A DNA stretch of 64,000 nt from Shewanella amazonensis SB2B (GTDB lineage Bacteria; Pseudomonadota; Gammaproteobacteria; Enterobacterales; Shewanellaceae): the NCBI RefSeq assembly GCF_000015245.1, contig NC_008700.1, positions 3,670,501-3,734,500 of the forward strand. The letters run 5' to 3'. The notes below the pieces were generated by a model. That model was not told the origin of the DNA. It saw only the letters and a program-made list of their open reading frames with translations, and did not search any database. The translations under genes were made by a program, and so were the position numbers. Positions 34,004 through 46,454 of the stretch are shown here, one piece after another. Each line of letters starts with the position of its first letter. The first letter of the stretch is position 1.

Positions 34004-35641
34004 TTACATCATGCCCATGCCGCCCATACCACCACCCATACCACCCATATCAGGGGCATCAGCCTTCGGCAGCTCGGCTACCATGGCTTCGGTGGTGATC
34101 ATCAGACCTGCTACAGAGGCGGCGAACTGCAGTGCAGAGCGGGTTACCTTGGTTGGATCCAGGATACCCATTTCCAGCATGTCGCCGTAGCTGTCGTTAC
34201 CGGCGTTGTAACCGAAGTTACCAGAGCCGTTCTTCACAGTGTTGGCCACTACAGAGGCTTCTTCACCGGCGTTGGTGGCGATTTGGCGCAGTGGGGCTTC
34301 CATGGCGCGCAGAGCGATAACTACACCGTGCTTCTGATCTTCGTTGGCAACGTCTACGTTGGCAATCTTGGAAGCAACACGTACCAGGGCTACACCGCCG
34401 CCTGGAACCACGCCTTCTTCAACGGCGGCGCGGGTGGCGTGCAGGGCGTCTTCAACGCGGGCTTTCTTCTCTTTCATTTCCACTTCGGTGGCAGCGCCAA
34501 CCTTGATAACGGCAACACCGCCGGCCAGCTTGGCCATACGCTCCTGCAGTTTTTCACGGTCGTAATCGGAAGTGGTTTCTTCGATTTGCTGTTTGATCTG
34601 ACCTACGCGAGCCTTGATCTGCTCTTCAGCACCGTTGCCATCGATGATGGTGGTGTTGTCTTTGGTGATCACTACGCGCTTGGCAGTACCCAGATCTTCC
34701 AGAGTGGCTTTTTCCAGCTCCAGACCGATTTCTTCAGCGATAACAGTACCACCGGTGAGGATGGCGATATCCTGCAGCATGGCCTTGCGACGGTCACCAA
34801 AGCCTGGGGCTTTAACGGCAGCAACCTTCACGATACCGCGCATGTTGTTCACTACCAGAGTCGCCAGGGCTTCGCCTTCCACGTCTTCGGCAACGATCAG
34901 CAGTGGCTTGCCGGTCTTGGCCAGACCTTCGAGGATAGGCAGCAGTTCGCGGATGTTGGAGATCTTCTTGTCAACCAGCAGTACGAATGGGTTGTCCAGT
35001 TCAACAGCGCCGGTTTCTGGCTTGTTGATGAAGTAAGGAGACAGGTAGCCGCGGTCGAACTGCATACCTTCTACTACGTCCAGTTCGTTTTCCAGCGCCT
35101 GGCCTTCTTCAACGGTGATAACGCCTTCTTTGCCTACTTTTTCCATGGCGGTGGCAATGATGTCACCGATGGACTCGTCTGAGTTGGCAGAGATGGTACC
35201 TACCTGAGCAATGGCCTTGGAGTCGGCACATTCCTGAGACAGGGCTTTGAGTTCAACCACAGCGGCGGCAACGGCTTTGTCGATACCGCGCTTCAGATCC
35301 ATTGGGTTCATGCCAGCGGCAACGGCTTTCAGACCTTCGTTAACAATGGCCTGAGCCAGTACGGTGGCGGTGGTGGTGCCATCACCGGCAGCGTCGTTGG
35401 CCTTGGAAGCCACTTCCTTCACCATCTGGGCGCCCATGTTCTCGAACTTGTCTTCCAGTTCGATTTCTTTGGCTACAGAGACACCGTCTTTGGTGATGAG
35501 CGGCGCGCCGAAGCTCTTTTCCAGAACCACGTTACGGCCTTTGGGGCCCAGGGTGACTTTAACGGCGTTGGCCAGAATGTTTACACCGGCCAGCATTTTT
35601 ACGCGGGCGTCGTTACCAAATACTACTTCTTTAGCTGCCAT
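34004..35641 (-). CDS. groL: Chaperonin GroEL (545 aa)
   Basis: Full-length Hsp60 with the family hallmarks: VTLGPKGRNVVLEKSFG near the N-terminus, the ATP-binding DGTTTATVL loop (about 87), VVEGMQFDRGYLSPYF, the APGFGDRRKAML segment (about 277) and a Gly/Met-rich tail (GGMGGGMGGMGMM). As a tetradecamer with GroES it refolds proteins in an ATP-driven cycle. AAAGGAAA lies upstream of the ATG. It is read with groES, 55 bp apart, from a sigma-32 promoter. GC and codon use match the core genome. Confidence 0.99.
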   Translation of the reverse strand: MAAKEVVFGNDARVKMLAGVNILANAVKVTLGPKGRNVVLEKSFGAPLITKDGVSVAKEIELEDKFENMGAQMVKEVASKANDAAGDGTTTATVLAQAIVNEGLKAVAAGMNPMDLKRGIDKAVAAAVVELKALSQECADSKAIAQVGTISANSDESIGDIIATAMEKVGKEGVITVEEGQALENELDVVEGMQFDRGYLSPYFINKPETGAVELDNPFVLLVDKKISNIRELLPILEGLAKTGKPLLIVAEDVEGEALATLVVNNMRGIVKVAAVKAPGFGDRRKAMLQDIAILTGGTVIAEEIGLELEKATLEDLGTAKRVVITKDNTTIIDGNGAEEQIKARVGQIKQQIEETTSDYDREKLQERMAKLAGGVAVIKVGAATEVEMKEKKARVEDALHATRAAVEEGVVPGGGVALVRVASKIANVDVANEDQKHGVVIALRAMEAPLRQIATNAGEEASVVANTVKNGSGNFGYNAGNDSYGDMLEMGILDPTKVTRSALQFAASVAGLMITTEAMVAELPKADAPDMGGMGGGMGGMGMM

Positions 35642-35696
35642 GTTCGATTTCCTTTAAATACTTTGAGTTAGACTGAAATTTCACAATTTGAGTGGA

Positions 35697-35987
35697 TTAG
35701 TCCACTACAGCCATCAGATCCATTTCCGACAGGATCAGTACTTCCTGACCGTCGATTTTTTCTTTCTTCACGCCGTAACCTTCGTTGAAGATCACCACGT
35801 CACCCACTTTCACGTCCAGAGGACGCACGGTGCCGTTTTCAAGGATCCGGCCATTGCCTACCGCCAGCACTTCGCCACGGGTAGACTTTTCAGCCGCGCT
35901 GCCGGTCAGCACGATGCCACCAGCTGAAGTGGATTCCACTTCCAGACGCTTAACGATTACGCGGTCATGTAATGGACGAATATTCAT
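35697..35987 (-). CDS. groS: Co-chaperonin GroES (96 aa)
   Basis: Begins MNIRPLHDRVIVKRLEVE with the mobile loop EVESTSAGGIVLTGSAAEKS that binds GroEL, then GEVLAVGNGRI and the C-terminal Asp-rich LMAVVD. It caps GroEL rings as a heptamer. TTAGGAGAAT precedes the start by about 9 nt. It is the first gene of the groESL operon. Confidence 0.99.
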   Translation of the reverse strand: MNIRPLHDRVIVKRLEVESTSAGGIVLTGSAAEKSTRGEVLAVGNGRILENGTVRPLDVKVGDVVIFNEGYGVKKEKIDGQEVLILSEMDLMAVVD

Positions 35988-36079
35988 CTATGGATTCTCC
36001 TAAAGATTTTTTGCCCAGCAATGAGGCGGTTTTGTTGAAGTCGCAGAGTCCCTCACGGGCACGCCGCTTGATGGAACCT

Positions 36080-36108
36080 ATATGGGGACAGGGATGTGTG
36101 GTCTCAAG
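36080..36108 (-). promoter_or_regulatory. Sigma-32 heat-shock promoter of groESL
   Basis: On the minus strand CTTGAG (36108-36103) and CCCCATAT (36087-36080) are 15 bp apart, close to the consensus CTTGAA-N13-15-CCCCATnT. The start of groES is about 90 bp downstream. Confidence 0.88.
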
Positions 36109-36169
36109 GGGGATTTACAAAATTTTTTGGATTTTTTTGGCCCGGATTTCCATCCCCGGGCGTCATTCC

Positions 36170-36178
36170 TGCTAGAAT
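36170..36178 (+). promoter_or_regulatory. Possible extended -10 of MATE gene
   Basis: TGCTAGAAT fits an extended -10 (TGn then TAGAAT) 38 bp before the ATG at 36216; no good -35 was found. Confidence 0.4.
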
Positions 36179-36215
36179 CGCGCCTCGAACCGCAAGAAGA
36201 GATGACCCGGCCCCG

Positions 36216-37583
36216 ATGAAAGACAGACACGGCCTTTTAACAGCACCCATAGCAGGCGTGCTTTTAAAAATGACCCTGCCCAACATGCTGGGGATTTTAA
36301 CCATTCTGGGGTTCAGTCTGGTCGATACCTTTTTTGTGAGCCAGCTGGGCACAGAGGCCCTGGCCGCCATCAGCTTTACCTTTCCTGTTACCCTGGTGTT
36401 GTCCAGCATTGCCGTGGGCATAGGCGCCGGGGTGTCCACCAATCTGGGCCGTTTGATTGGCTCGGGCCATGCCCCCGATGCCAAAGTATTTTTGCACGAC
36501 GCCCTGCTGCTGACCTTTGCCATAGTAGGCACACTGGCCTCGCTGGGGCTGATGTTTATCGACCCCCTCTTCAGCCTGCTGGGTGCCAACGAACAAAGCC
36601 TGCCGCTTATCCATGAATACATGCTGGTATGGTACCTGGGCAGCCCGCTGTTGGTGCTGCTCATGGTGGGCAATCAGGGGCTGCGCTCCACCGGCGACAC
36701 CAAGTCACCGGCCAAAATCATGGCGCTGGCGGCCATCATCAACCTCATTCTCGACCCCTTGCTGATTTTTGGTTTGGGCCCTTTCCCCCGGCTGGAAATT
36801 CAGGGCGCGGCCATCGCCTCTGTGATTTCATGGGTGCTGGCGATGTCGCTTTCAAGCTACCTGCTGATTGTGAAACGGCATATGCTGGCGCTCACCGAAA
36901 TCGCCTGGCCCAGACTTAAGGACAACTGGCGCAAACTGGCCCATATCGCCCAGCCTGCGGCGCTAATGAACCTGATGAACCCCATCGCCAATGCCGTGAT
37001 CATGGCCATGCTGGCCCGCATCGACCATGGCGCCGTGGCCGCCTTTGGCGCAGGCACAAGGCTTGAGTCTGTGCTCTTGATTGTGGTGATGGCGCTGTCG
37101 TCCAGCCTGATGCCCTTTGTGGCGCAAAACCTCGGCGCCGGGCAGCACCAAAGGGCGCGGGACGCTTTGATGATGTCGCTGCGCTTTGTGCTCCTGTTTC
37201 AGTTTTTGCTGTATCTGCCCTTGCTGCTGCTGGCGGGCCCTATTGCGGGCCTCTTCAGCGATGAGCCCAAGGTGGTGGAATGGCTGACCTTTTACATTAT
37301 CGCCCTGCCCGCCGCCTACGGGCCGCTGGGGGTGGTGATCATCACCGCCACCGCCCTCAATGCCTTCCACCGGCCACTGGCGTCGCTGATTATCAACGTG
37401 TGCCGCCTGTTTTTACTGATGTTGCCCCTGTGCGCCCTGGGCTCCTTCCTTTACGGCGTAAAAGGCCTGATGGTGGCGCTGCCGGTCACCAACGCCCTGA
37501 TGGGCATTGCCTGTTATTACCTCGCCAGCCGGGTGACCGAGCCTGATACTGTACCGGGCGCGGGCGAGAAGGCGAGGGGCTAG
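36216..37583 (+). CDS. MATE-family efflux transporter (455 aa)
   Basis: Twelve TM helices with the MATE repeat pattern: TLPNMLGILTILGFSLVDTFFVSQLGTEALAA in the first half and LMNLMNPIANAVIMAMLARIDHGAVAAFGAGTRLE in the second. These proteins export cationic drugs or metabolites using Na+ or H+. The first in-frame ATG in a good context is 36216 (MKDRHGLLTAPIA); the reading frame stays open upstream to 36096 but overlaps the groESL promoter. It is divergent from groES. Confidence 0.92.
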   Translation: MKDRHGLLTAPIAGVLLKMTLPNMLGILTILGFSLVDTFFVSQLGTEALAAISFTFPVTLVLSSIAVGIGAGVSTNLGRLIGSGHAPDAKVFLHDALLLTFAIVGTLASLGLMFIDPLFSLLGANEQSLPLIHEYMLVWYLGSPLLVLLMVGNQGLRSTGDTKSPAKIMALAAIINLILDPLLIFGLGPFPRLEIQGAAIASVISWVLAMSLSSYLLIVKRHMLALTEIAWPRLKDNWRKLAHIAQPAALMNLMNPIANAVIMAMLARIDHGAVAAFGAGTRLESVLLIVVMALSSSLMPFVAQNLGAGQHQRARDALMMSLRFVLLFQFLLYLPLLLLAGPIAGLFSDEPKVVEWLTFYIIALPAAYGPLGVVIITATALNAFHRPLASLIINVCRLFLLMLPLCALGSFLYGVKGLMVALPVTNALMGIACYYLASRVTEPDTVPGAGEKARG

Positions 37584-37590
37584 GCCCTCG

Positions 37591-37681
37591 TCTACCGTCT
37601 ACCGTCTACCGTCTACCGTCTACCGTTTACCGTCTACCGTTTACCGTTTACCGTTTACCGTTTACCGTTTACCGTTTACCG
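37591..37681 (+). repeat. 13 tandem copies of a 7-bp unit
   Basis: Five TCTACCG, one TTTACCG, one TCTACCG and six TTTACCG, in perfect register, starting 8 bp after the MATE stop and ending 16 bp before the next gene's end. A degenerate fourteenth unit (GCTCCCG) follows. Confidence 0.95.
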
Positions 37682-37697
37682 GCTCCCGCTCAGCGCC

Positions 37698-38237
37698 TTA
37701 CAAAAACTCCAGTGAGTCGAGAAACGCCATGGCGGTTTTCCGCTCTCTGGCATCGGAGGCGTAACTGGCCATCAACATCAGCAGATGGTTGTCGTGGGTG
37801 TAGATGCGCTGCACCATTTCGCCCTTGTCCCGCCCCAGATTGACCACCAGCTCATAGCCCTTCTTGCCCTGATGTTCGATAAAGCCGCGCCGTACCAGCG
37901 CCGCATCCAATCCGGTGTCGGTGCCGAAACGGCGGCTTAAACTGCTCAAGTCTTCACGGGACAAGGCATTGATATCCCGCTCATCAAACACCTCGTAGGC
38001 GGTGCCCATGGCCAGCACCAGCAGTGTCATGTCGGCATGGGGCGAACTGGCACTGACAACCTGCTCAACGCTGATGTCACCCGTGACTTTGGAGGCGGTA
38101 TTGGGCTGGGGCAACATGCGCACCTTAACGGGCACACTGGCCAGAAAATGGCTTTCAAGCGGCAGGGGGGCAAAGAGCTCACGGTAAGCGAAAAACGCGC
38201 CCACCAGGGATAACAGCAAAATGACCAGTCGTGTCAT
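37698..38237 (-). CDS. Exported/membrane-anchored protein of unknown function (179 aa)
   Basis: An N-terminal hydrophobic segment (LVILLLSLVGAFFAYRELF) is followed by a soluble domain with a FGTDTGLDAALVRRGF-like stretch and GYELVVNLGRDKGEMVQRIY. I do not recognise the family. AGGA lies 7 nt before the ATG. It has its own short leader of about 200 bp. The stop lies close to the tandem repeat. Confidence 0.6.
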   Translation of the reverse strand: MTRLVILLLSLVGAFFAYRELFAPLPLESHFLASVPVKVRMLPQPNTASKVTGDISVEQVVSASSPHADMTLLVLAMGTAYEVFDERDINALSREDLSSLSRRFGTDTGLDAALVRRGFIEHQGKKGYELVVNLGRDKGEMVQRIYTHDNHLLMLMASYASDARERKTAMAFLDSLEFL

Positions 38238-38392
38238 GGTTCAATCCTTTGAAGCCGACAGGGAGGTGTGGCCGACCATAGTAACAGCCAAGGCTGTGAC
38301 ACGCGTGAGGCAAAAGGCTGACTTATCCGGCCAACCCCTGATGGACATCATGGCTTGAGAGCCGGGCCACAATGGCGCCGGACAAGAAAAAA

Positions 38393-38409
38393 GCCCGCAA
38401 ATGGCGGGC
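38393..38409 (-). terminator. Intrinsic terminator of metalloprotease gene
   Basis: GCCCGC and GCGGGC form a stem; on the minus strand it is followed by TTTTTT. It lies 25 bp after the stop. Confidence 0.85.
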
Positions 38410-38433
38410 CTCTTTGTTTACAGCGCTTGCGGC

Positions 38434-40818
38434 TTAAATGGGTGAGCCGGGTGGCATGGGCAATGGTTTGGTGATAATCCGCACCTTGGCGTCATCCAGC
38501 CCCCTGGCAACGCCCAGCGCCAAATACTTGAAGTGGGCGGCATCAGCCTCGCTGGAGCGGCTGGCTTTACGCTCCAGCTGCTTGATGGTGTAAGCCAGTT
38601 TGGCTCCCAGTACCGCCTTGACCTCGGCACTGGTGTCCTCGTGGTGGAAGGTCTCAAGCAAGGTATCTATCACCACCGCATTGAGGCGCATCCAGACGCC
38701 ACGCTCAAGGCCTGTTTTGCCTTCCTGATACAGGGTCACGGCCATCAGCTTGTCCAGCAGCTCATTGACCGACAGCTGCTCGCTGTCGCTCTGGAATCCC
38801 TGCTCGACACGGTTAAGGCGCTTGGGTGCCAGCAGCGCTTTGAGGGTATGGCGCGACAGCACCTCGGCCATGCCAAGTGGGTCGGCCACTATCCCCAGGC
38901 CCGAGGCAAAGCTCTCGCGGCCAGCGCTGTAGTTACCCTGTTTGGGCAGCAGCGACTCCACCAGCTCACGGGACAGGGTCAGCTCGGCGGTATCCAGGGT
39001 GACCAACAGGGTGCCCAGCGCCTGTTTTTGCAGCTCGGGGGCCACATAATGCCAGCTGTATACACCATCGTAGCCATAGTCGGTGCCGCCAATCAGCTTG
39101 GCCGCCGCCTCGATTTGATAGCGGCTCAGGAGATAAATGGGCACCAGGCTGTCGGCCAGCTCCCCCTGTGGCTCGCCGGGGAGCAAGGCCTCGGGATTAA
39201 AATCGGCCAGCGCCTTTTGCCGCACCTGTTGCAGGCGGGCAAGCTCGGCGACCGGATCGGCGCCATTGTCCCACAGGCTGGCGTAGGCGTGGCTGGCATC
39301 CGGGCTTCGGGAATCGCTCTCGCCAATGTATCTAAGGCCCTTGGTCTGCACCTCGGCAAGGAGTGTGGACAGGCCTTCGGCCTCGTTATCACCAAAGTCG
39401 CCGTAGCCGTAAGCAATGGCAAACTTGTCCCAGGCACCCACGCCAGGCACATAGGGCTGACTGATGTCGATTTTGCCATTGCTGAGGGTCACCATGGGAT
39501 GGGGGTAATCCATCACGGAGGCATTGTTGTTGCTGGACGCGGCGAAGTTATGGTCCAGGCCCAGGGTGTGGCCAATCTCGTGGGCCGACAGCTGGCGAAT
39601 CCGCTCCAGCGCGAGGTGCTCTGCGGCCTTGGCGGCGGCGTCTCTGTCTTCCCAGCCTGCGGTGAGGCCACGGGCAATCAGGTGGTCCTGCCTGACCCGC
39701 AGGCTTCCCAGGGTCACGTGGCCCTTGATGATTTCGCCGGTGCGCGGGTCGGCAATGGCCGAGCCGTAAGACCAGCCACGGCTGGCACGGTGCACCCACT
39801 GCACTACGTTGTAGCGTACATCCTGGGGGTCGGCATCGTCGGGCAAGAGCTCCATCTTAAAGCCATTGATAAAACCGGCGGCGTTAAAGGCCTCTTCCCA
39901 CCAGCGGCCGCCATCCAGCAGCGCACTGCGGATGGGCTCGGGCACGCCCGGGTCGAGGTAATAGATGATGGGCTCCACCACCTCAGAGGGGGCAGCGCCG
40001 GGCGTTTGCTTTTGCAGGCGATGGCGCAGCAGGTGGCGTTTTACCACCGGGGTGTCGATAGCGCTGGCATAATCCAGATATTCATCAGACAGATAGCCAC
40101 TCTGGGGGTGGTAATTGCGCGCGGTGTAACCTGCCTCTGGCAGGGCAATAAACGAGAAGCGCATGCGGATGGAGATGGCCTTGGGATCCGGCGTGACCTG
40201 GGCCACATAGGCGCCGGGCTCGGCGCTGGCAAAGGTCAGCTGCACGTCCAAATCGCTGTTATTGGGGAAGGATTTCACATACTCGGGGATGATAAGCGAG
40301 CGTGATTTATCCAGACTGAAACTGCCCTGCCCCGACGCCTTGAGGGCGTCACTCACGCCGTGCAGGTCATTGATGATCAGTGCGCTCAGGGGGGCCAGCG
40401 GCGTTTTGCCATCCAGCAGCGAGGCACGCCACAAAATAGAATCGGCAAAGGCCTCTTTGACCGCCCGCTGCTCGGGGGCATAGTCGCTGCCGGCACGATA
40501 GCGGGTATTGAGCTCACGCAGGATAAGATCCGGACCTATGCGCTCAAACTGCACCATGCGGGTGCGACCCAGCTGGCCGCGATCGAGACCGATATCGTTG
40601 GACCCCACGCCCTGAGGCAGGCTGGTCACCAGCAAGAATGGCTGGTTGAGCCGGTTAGCCTCAACAAAGACCTCGCCCTTGTTGTCGTAGTGGAAATTCA
40701 GAAACCCTCTGGCCGATTGGCTCTGTTTGATAATGGCGGCCGGGTTATCGGCGGCCCAGACTGACATGGCCGGTGTGCTCGCAAGCATTAGCGCCAGGGC
40801 GAGAGTCGAGGGTTTCAT
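38434..40818 (-). CDS. Exported zinc metalloprotease, DUF5117/DUF5118 type (794 aa)
   Basis: A signal peptide (LALALMLASTPAMSVWA) precedes a protein with the metzincin zinc signature HEIGHTLGLDHNFAAS (about residue 411). The N-terminal RGFLNFHYDNKGEVFVEAN and the later DPGVPEPIRSALLDGGRWWEEAFNAAGF fit the large DUF5117/DUF5118 zinc-dependent metalloproteases. It should act in the periplasm or outside the cell; the substrate is unknown. AAGGAG lies 5 nt before the ATG. The start is only 20 bp after the stop of the hybrid kinase gene on the same strand, so they may be co-transcribed. Confidence 0.88.
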   Translation of the reverse strand: MKPSTLALALMLASTPAMSVWAADNPAAIIKQSQSARGFLNFHYDNKGEVFVEANRLNQPFLLVTSLPQGVGSNDIGLDRGQLGRTRMVQFERIGPDLILRELNTRYRAGSDYAPEQRAVKEAFADSILWRASLLDGKTPLAPLSALIINDLHGVSDALKASGQGSFSLDKSRSLIIPEYVKSFPNNSDLDVQLTFASAEPGAYVAQVTPDPKAISIRMRFSFIALPEAGYTARNYHPQSGYLSDEYLDYASAIDTPVVKRHLLRHRLQKQTPGAAPSEVVEPIIYYLDPGVPEPIRSALLDGGRWWEEAFNAAGFINGFKMELLPDDADPQDVRYNVVQWVHRASRGWSYGSAIADPRTGEIIKGHVTLGSLRVRQDHLIARGLTAGWEDRDAAAKAAEHLALERIRQLSAHEIGHTLGLDHNFAASSNNNASVMDYPHPMVTLSNGKIDISQPYVPGVGAWDKFAIAYGYGDFGDNEAEGLSTLLAEVQTKGLRYIGESDSRSPDASHAYASLWDNGADPVAELARLQQVRQKALADFNPEALLPGEPQGELADSLVPIYLLSRYQIEAAAKLIGGTDYGYDGVYSWHYVAPELQKQALGTLLVTLDTAELTLSRELVESLLPKQGNYSAGRESFASGLGIVADPLGMAEVLSRHTLKALLAPKRLNRVEQGFQSDSEQLSVNELLDKLMAVTLYQEGKTGLERGVWMRLNAVVIDTLLETFHHEDTSAEVKAVLGAKLAYTIKQLERKASRSSEADAAHFKYLALGVARGLDDAKVRIITKPLPMPPGSPI

Positions 40819-40838
40819 CTTATCTCCTTGTTATGGGG

Positions 40839-44549
<3,711 letters not shown>

Positions 44550-44697
44550 CAAAAACCCTTTGGCATCCCCTGTCGCGAGTCCCTGCACCCGCAAAACTTA
44601 ACGGATTATAGTAACAGGAACCCATGGGCAGTCACATCAAATAATTGTCATTGAATTTGTTTCAAAGTCGCTGTTTTTGCATCGCATTAAGGATAAA

Positions 44698-44720
44698 AAA
44701 CGGACCCGGCGGGTCCGTTT
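44698..44720. terminator. Intrinsic terminator between kinase and PhoH
   Basis: CGGACCCG with GCGGGTCCG forms the stem, flanked by AAAA and TTT. It lies 25 bp after the PhoH stop and should end that gene's transcript on the minus strand. Confidence 0.85.
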
Positions 44721-44744
44721 GTCTGCCACACCACCAAGGCTGAC

Positions 44745-46136
44745 TTACAGGTGCTCCTCGGCGAATTCGGCAAGCCGGGATCTGACCACACCATTGAGGT
44801 AGACATTGGCACTGCCTTCGAAGTTCTTGAACCTTTCCACAATGTAGGTCAGGCCCGAGGTTACGGCGGTCAGATAATTGGAGTCTATCTGGGCCAGGTT
44901 ACCCGAGCAGATAAGCTTGGTGCCTTCGCCCATGCGGGTGATCATGGTTTTGATTTGCGATGCTGTGAGGTTTTGACATTCATCCAAAAGCACTATGGCA
45001 TTCTGGATGGAGCGGCCACGCATAAAGTTGATGGATTTGAACTGGATATTGGCTTTTTCCATGATGTAGTTCATCGAGCCATGGGGGTTTACATCGTTTT
45101 TGTGCAGCACTTCCAGGGTGTCAGTGATGGCCGCAAGCCAGGGGGCCATTTTCTCTTCTTCTGTGCCGGGCAAAAAGCCAATGGACTCGGCAATTTCCGG
45201 CGTGTTGCGGGTCACTATCACCTTGTCGTACTGATTGCGTTCCACGACAAGCTCCAGTGCAGCCGCCATGGCCAGCAGGGTTTTACCGCACCCAGCGGGC
45301 CCCGTAAGGATAACCATGTCGATATCGGGGTCGAGCAGCGCCTGCAGGGCCATGCCCTGATACACATTTTTCGGCCGTATGCCCCAGGCTTCCAGGTTCA
45401 GCAGGCGGCTGCGGCCCAGATCCACTATGTGCAGATGGGTATCATCCTTTGAAATCACCCGGCCACAGAAATCGGATTCTTCGTCGATAAGATATTGGTT
45501 GATATAGAGATGATCGTCTTCCAGGTCTTTAAGGGGCACTTCATGGATAGTCTGGCGGCCATGGCGGGTAGTGGACACCTTTTCCAGATGCTCCCAGAAG
45601 TTACCTTCAAACTGATGAAAACCCTTGGTTAAGAAGCGAATATCATCGATAAGCTGGTCGGTACGGTAGTCTTCTACCAGCTTGATACCGGCGCCCTTGG
45701 CCTTAAGGCGCATATTGATGTCTTTGGTTACCAGTACCACGGGGCGTGGCGCGTGAAGTTTTTGTAAGTGCAGCGCAGTATTGATAATGCGATTGTCGTT
45801 ATGGTCGCCGGGCAGGCCGCCGGTGGACATTTCAAGCTGATGGTCGGGAAAAATGGCGAGTGTGCCTGTGGCTTCGTGGCCTTCGCGGGCCGGCAGGGGC
45901 ACGCCTGCGATAATTTGTTCCGGGGTGGTTTCGCCGCCGAGGGTATCTTCCAGTGCCCTGATGGCGACCCGGGCGTCACGGCTGACATCCCGCTTACGAT
46001 CTTTAATCTGGTCCAGCTCTTCGAGGACTGTCATAGGCACTATGACATCGTGTTCTTTGAAGGAATAAATCGCTAAGGGTTCGTGCAATAAAACATTGGT
46101 ATCCAGTACAAACAACTTTCTGTCGTCTTGTTCCAT
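44745..46136 (-). CDS. PhoH family PIN-ATPase (463 aa)
   Basis: The N-terminal PIN domain (about 8-130) begins FVLDTNVLLHEP and contains the acidic residues of a metal-dependent RNase. The PhoH ATPase domain (about 250-460) has Walker A TGPAGCGKTLLA (about 279) and Walker B VLLDECQN (about 384), as in PhoH2 proteins, which unwind and cut RNA. The cellular role is unclear. CGGAGG lies 4 nt before the ATG. It is read towards the hybrid kinase gene. Confidence 0.93.
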   Translation of the reverse strand: MEQDDRKLFVLDTNVLLHEPLAIYSFKEHDVIVPMTVLEELDQIKDRKRDVSRDARVAIRALEDTLGGETTPEQIIAGVPLPAREGHEATGTLAIFPDHQLEMSTGGLPGDHNDNRIINTALHLQKLHAPRPVVLVTKDINMRLKAKGAGIKLVEDYRTDQLIDDIRFLTKGFHQFEGNFWEHLEKVSTTRHGRQTIHEVPLKDLEDDHLYINQYLIDEESDFCGRVISKDDTHLHIVDLGRSRLLNLEAWGIRPKNVYQGMALQALLDPDIDMVILTGPAGCGKTLLAMAAALELVVERNQYDKVIVTRNTPEIAESIGFLPGTEEEKMAPWLAAITDTLEVLHKNDVNPHGSMNYIMEKANIQFKSINFMRGRSIQNAIVLLDECQNLTASQIKTMITRMGEGTKLICSGNLAQIDSNYLTAVTSGLTYIVERFKNFEGSANVYLNGVVRSRLAEFAEEHL

Positions 46137-46454
46137 GGCGCCTCCGGTTTTAGTGACATAGGGCGATGATATTGTGATTGCGCTGGGGGTGTGTCGCTGG
46201 GGCGGGTTCCTCCTTGGATGGCTGGAACGGATAGGACAAAGTCACATCCTGTCATTGAGTTAATACTGACACCCTTCCCGGGAAAGCTCAACACTCCATT
46301 AACACTCAACCCCATTCAAAGACAAATGTATGACAAGCCCGTGACAGCAGGAAAGTTGTCAGGTGCACGAAGGGGATCTAGGCTGATTCAAATATCCGGG
46401 CCGTTGGTATAACATACGCGCCCTTTAAGTTCCCCCTTGAGTTGAGAGAGTAAG

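Noticed and set aside
34283..35182. 299-aa ORF opposite groEL
   Set aside because: Antisense shadow of groEL; GroEL is certain and this frame has no family features.
38533..40305. 590-aa ORF opposite the metalloprotease
   Set aside because: Antisense shadow of a high-GC gene; no RBS or domain.
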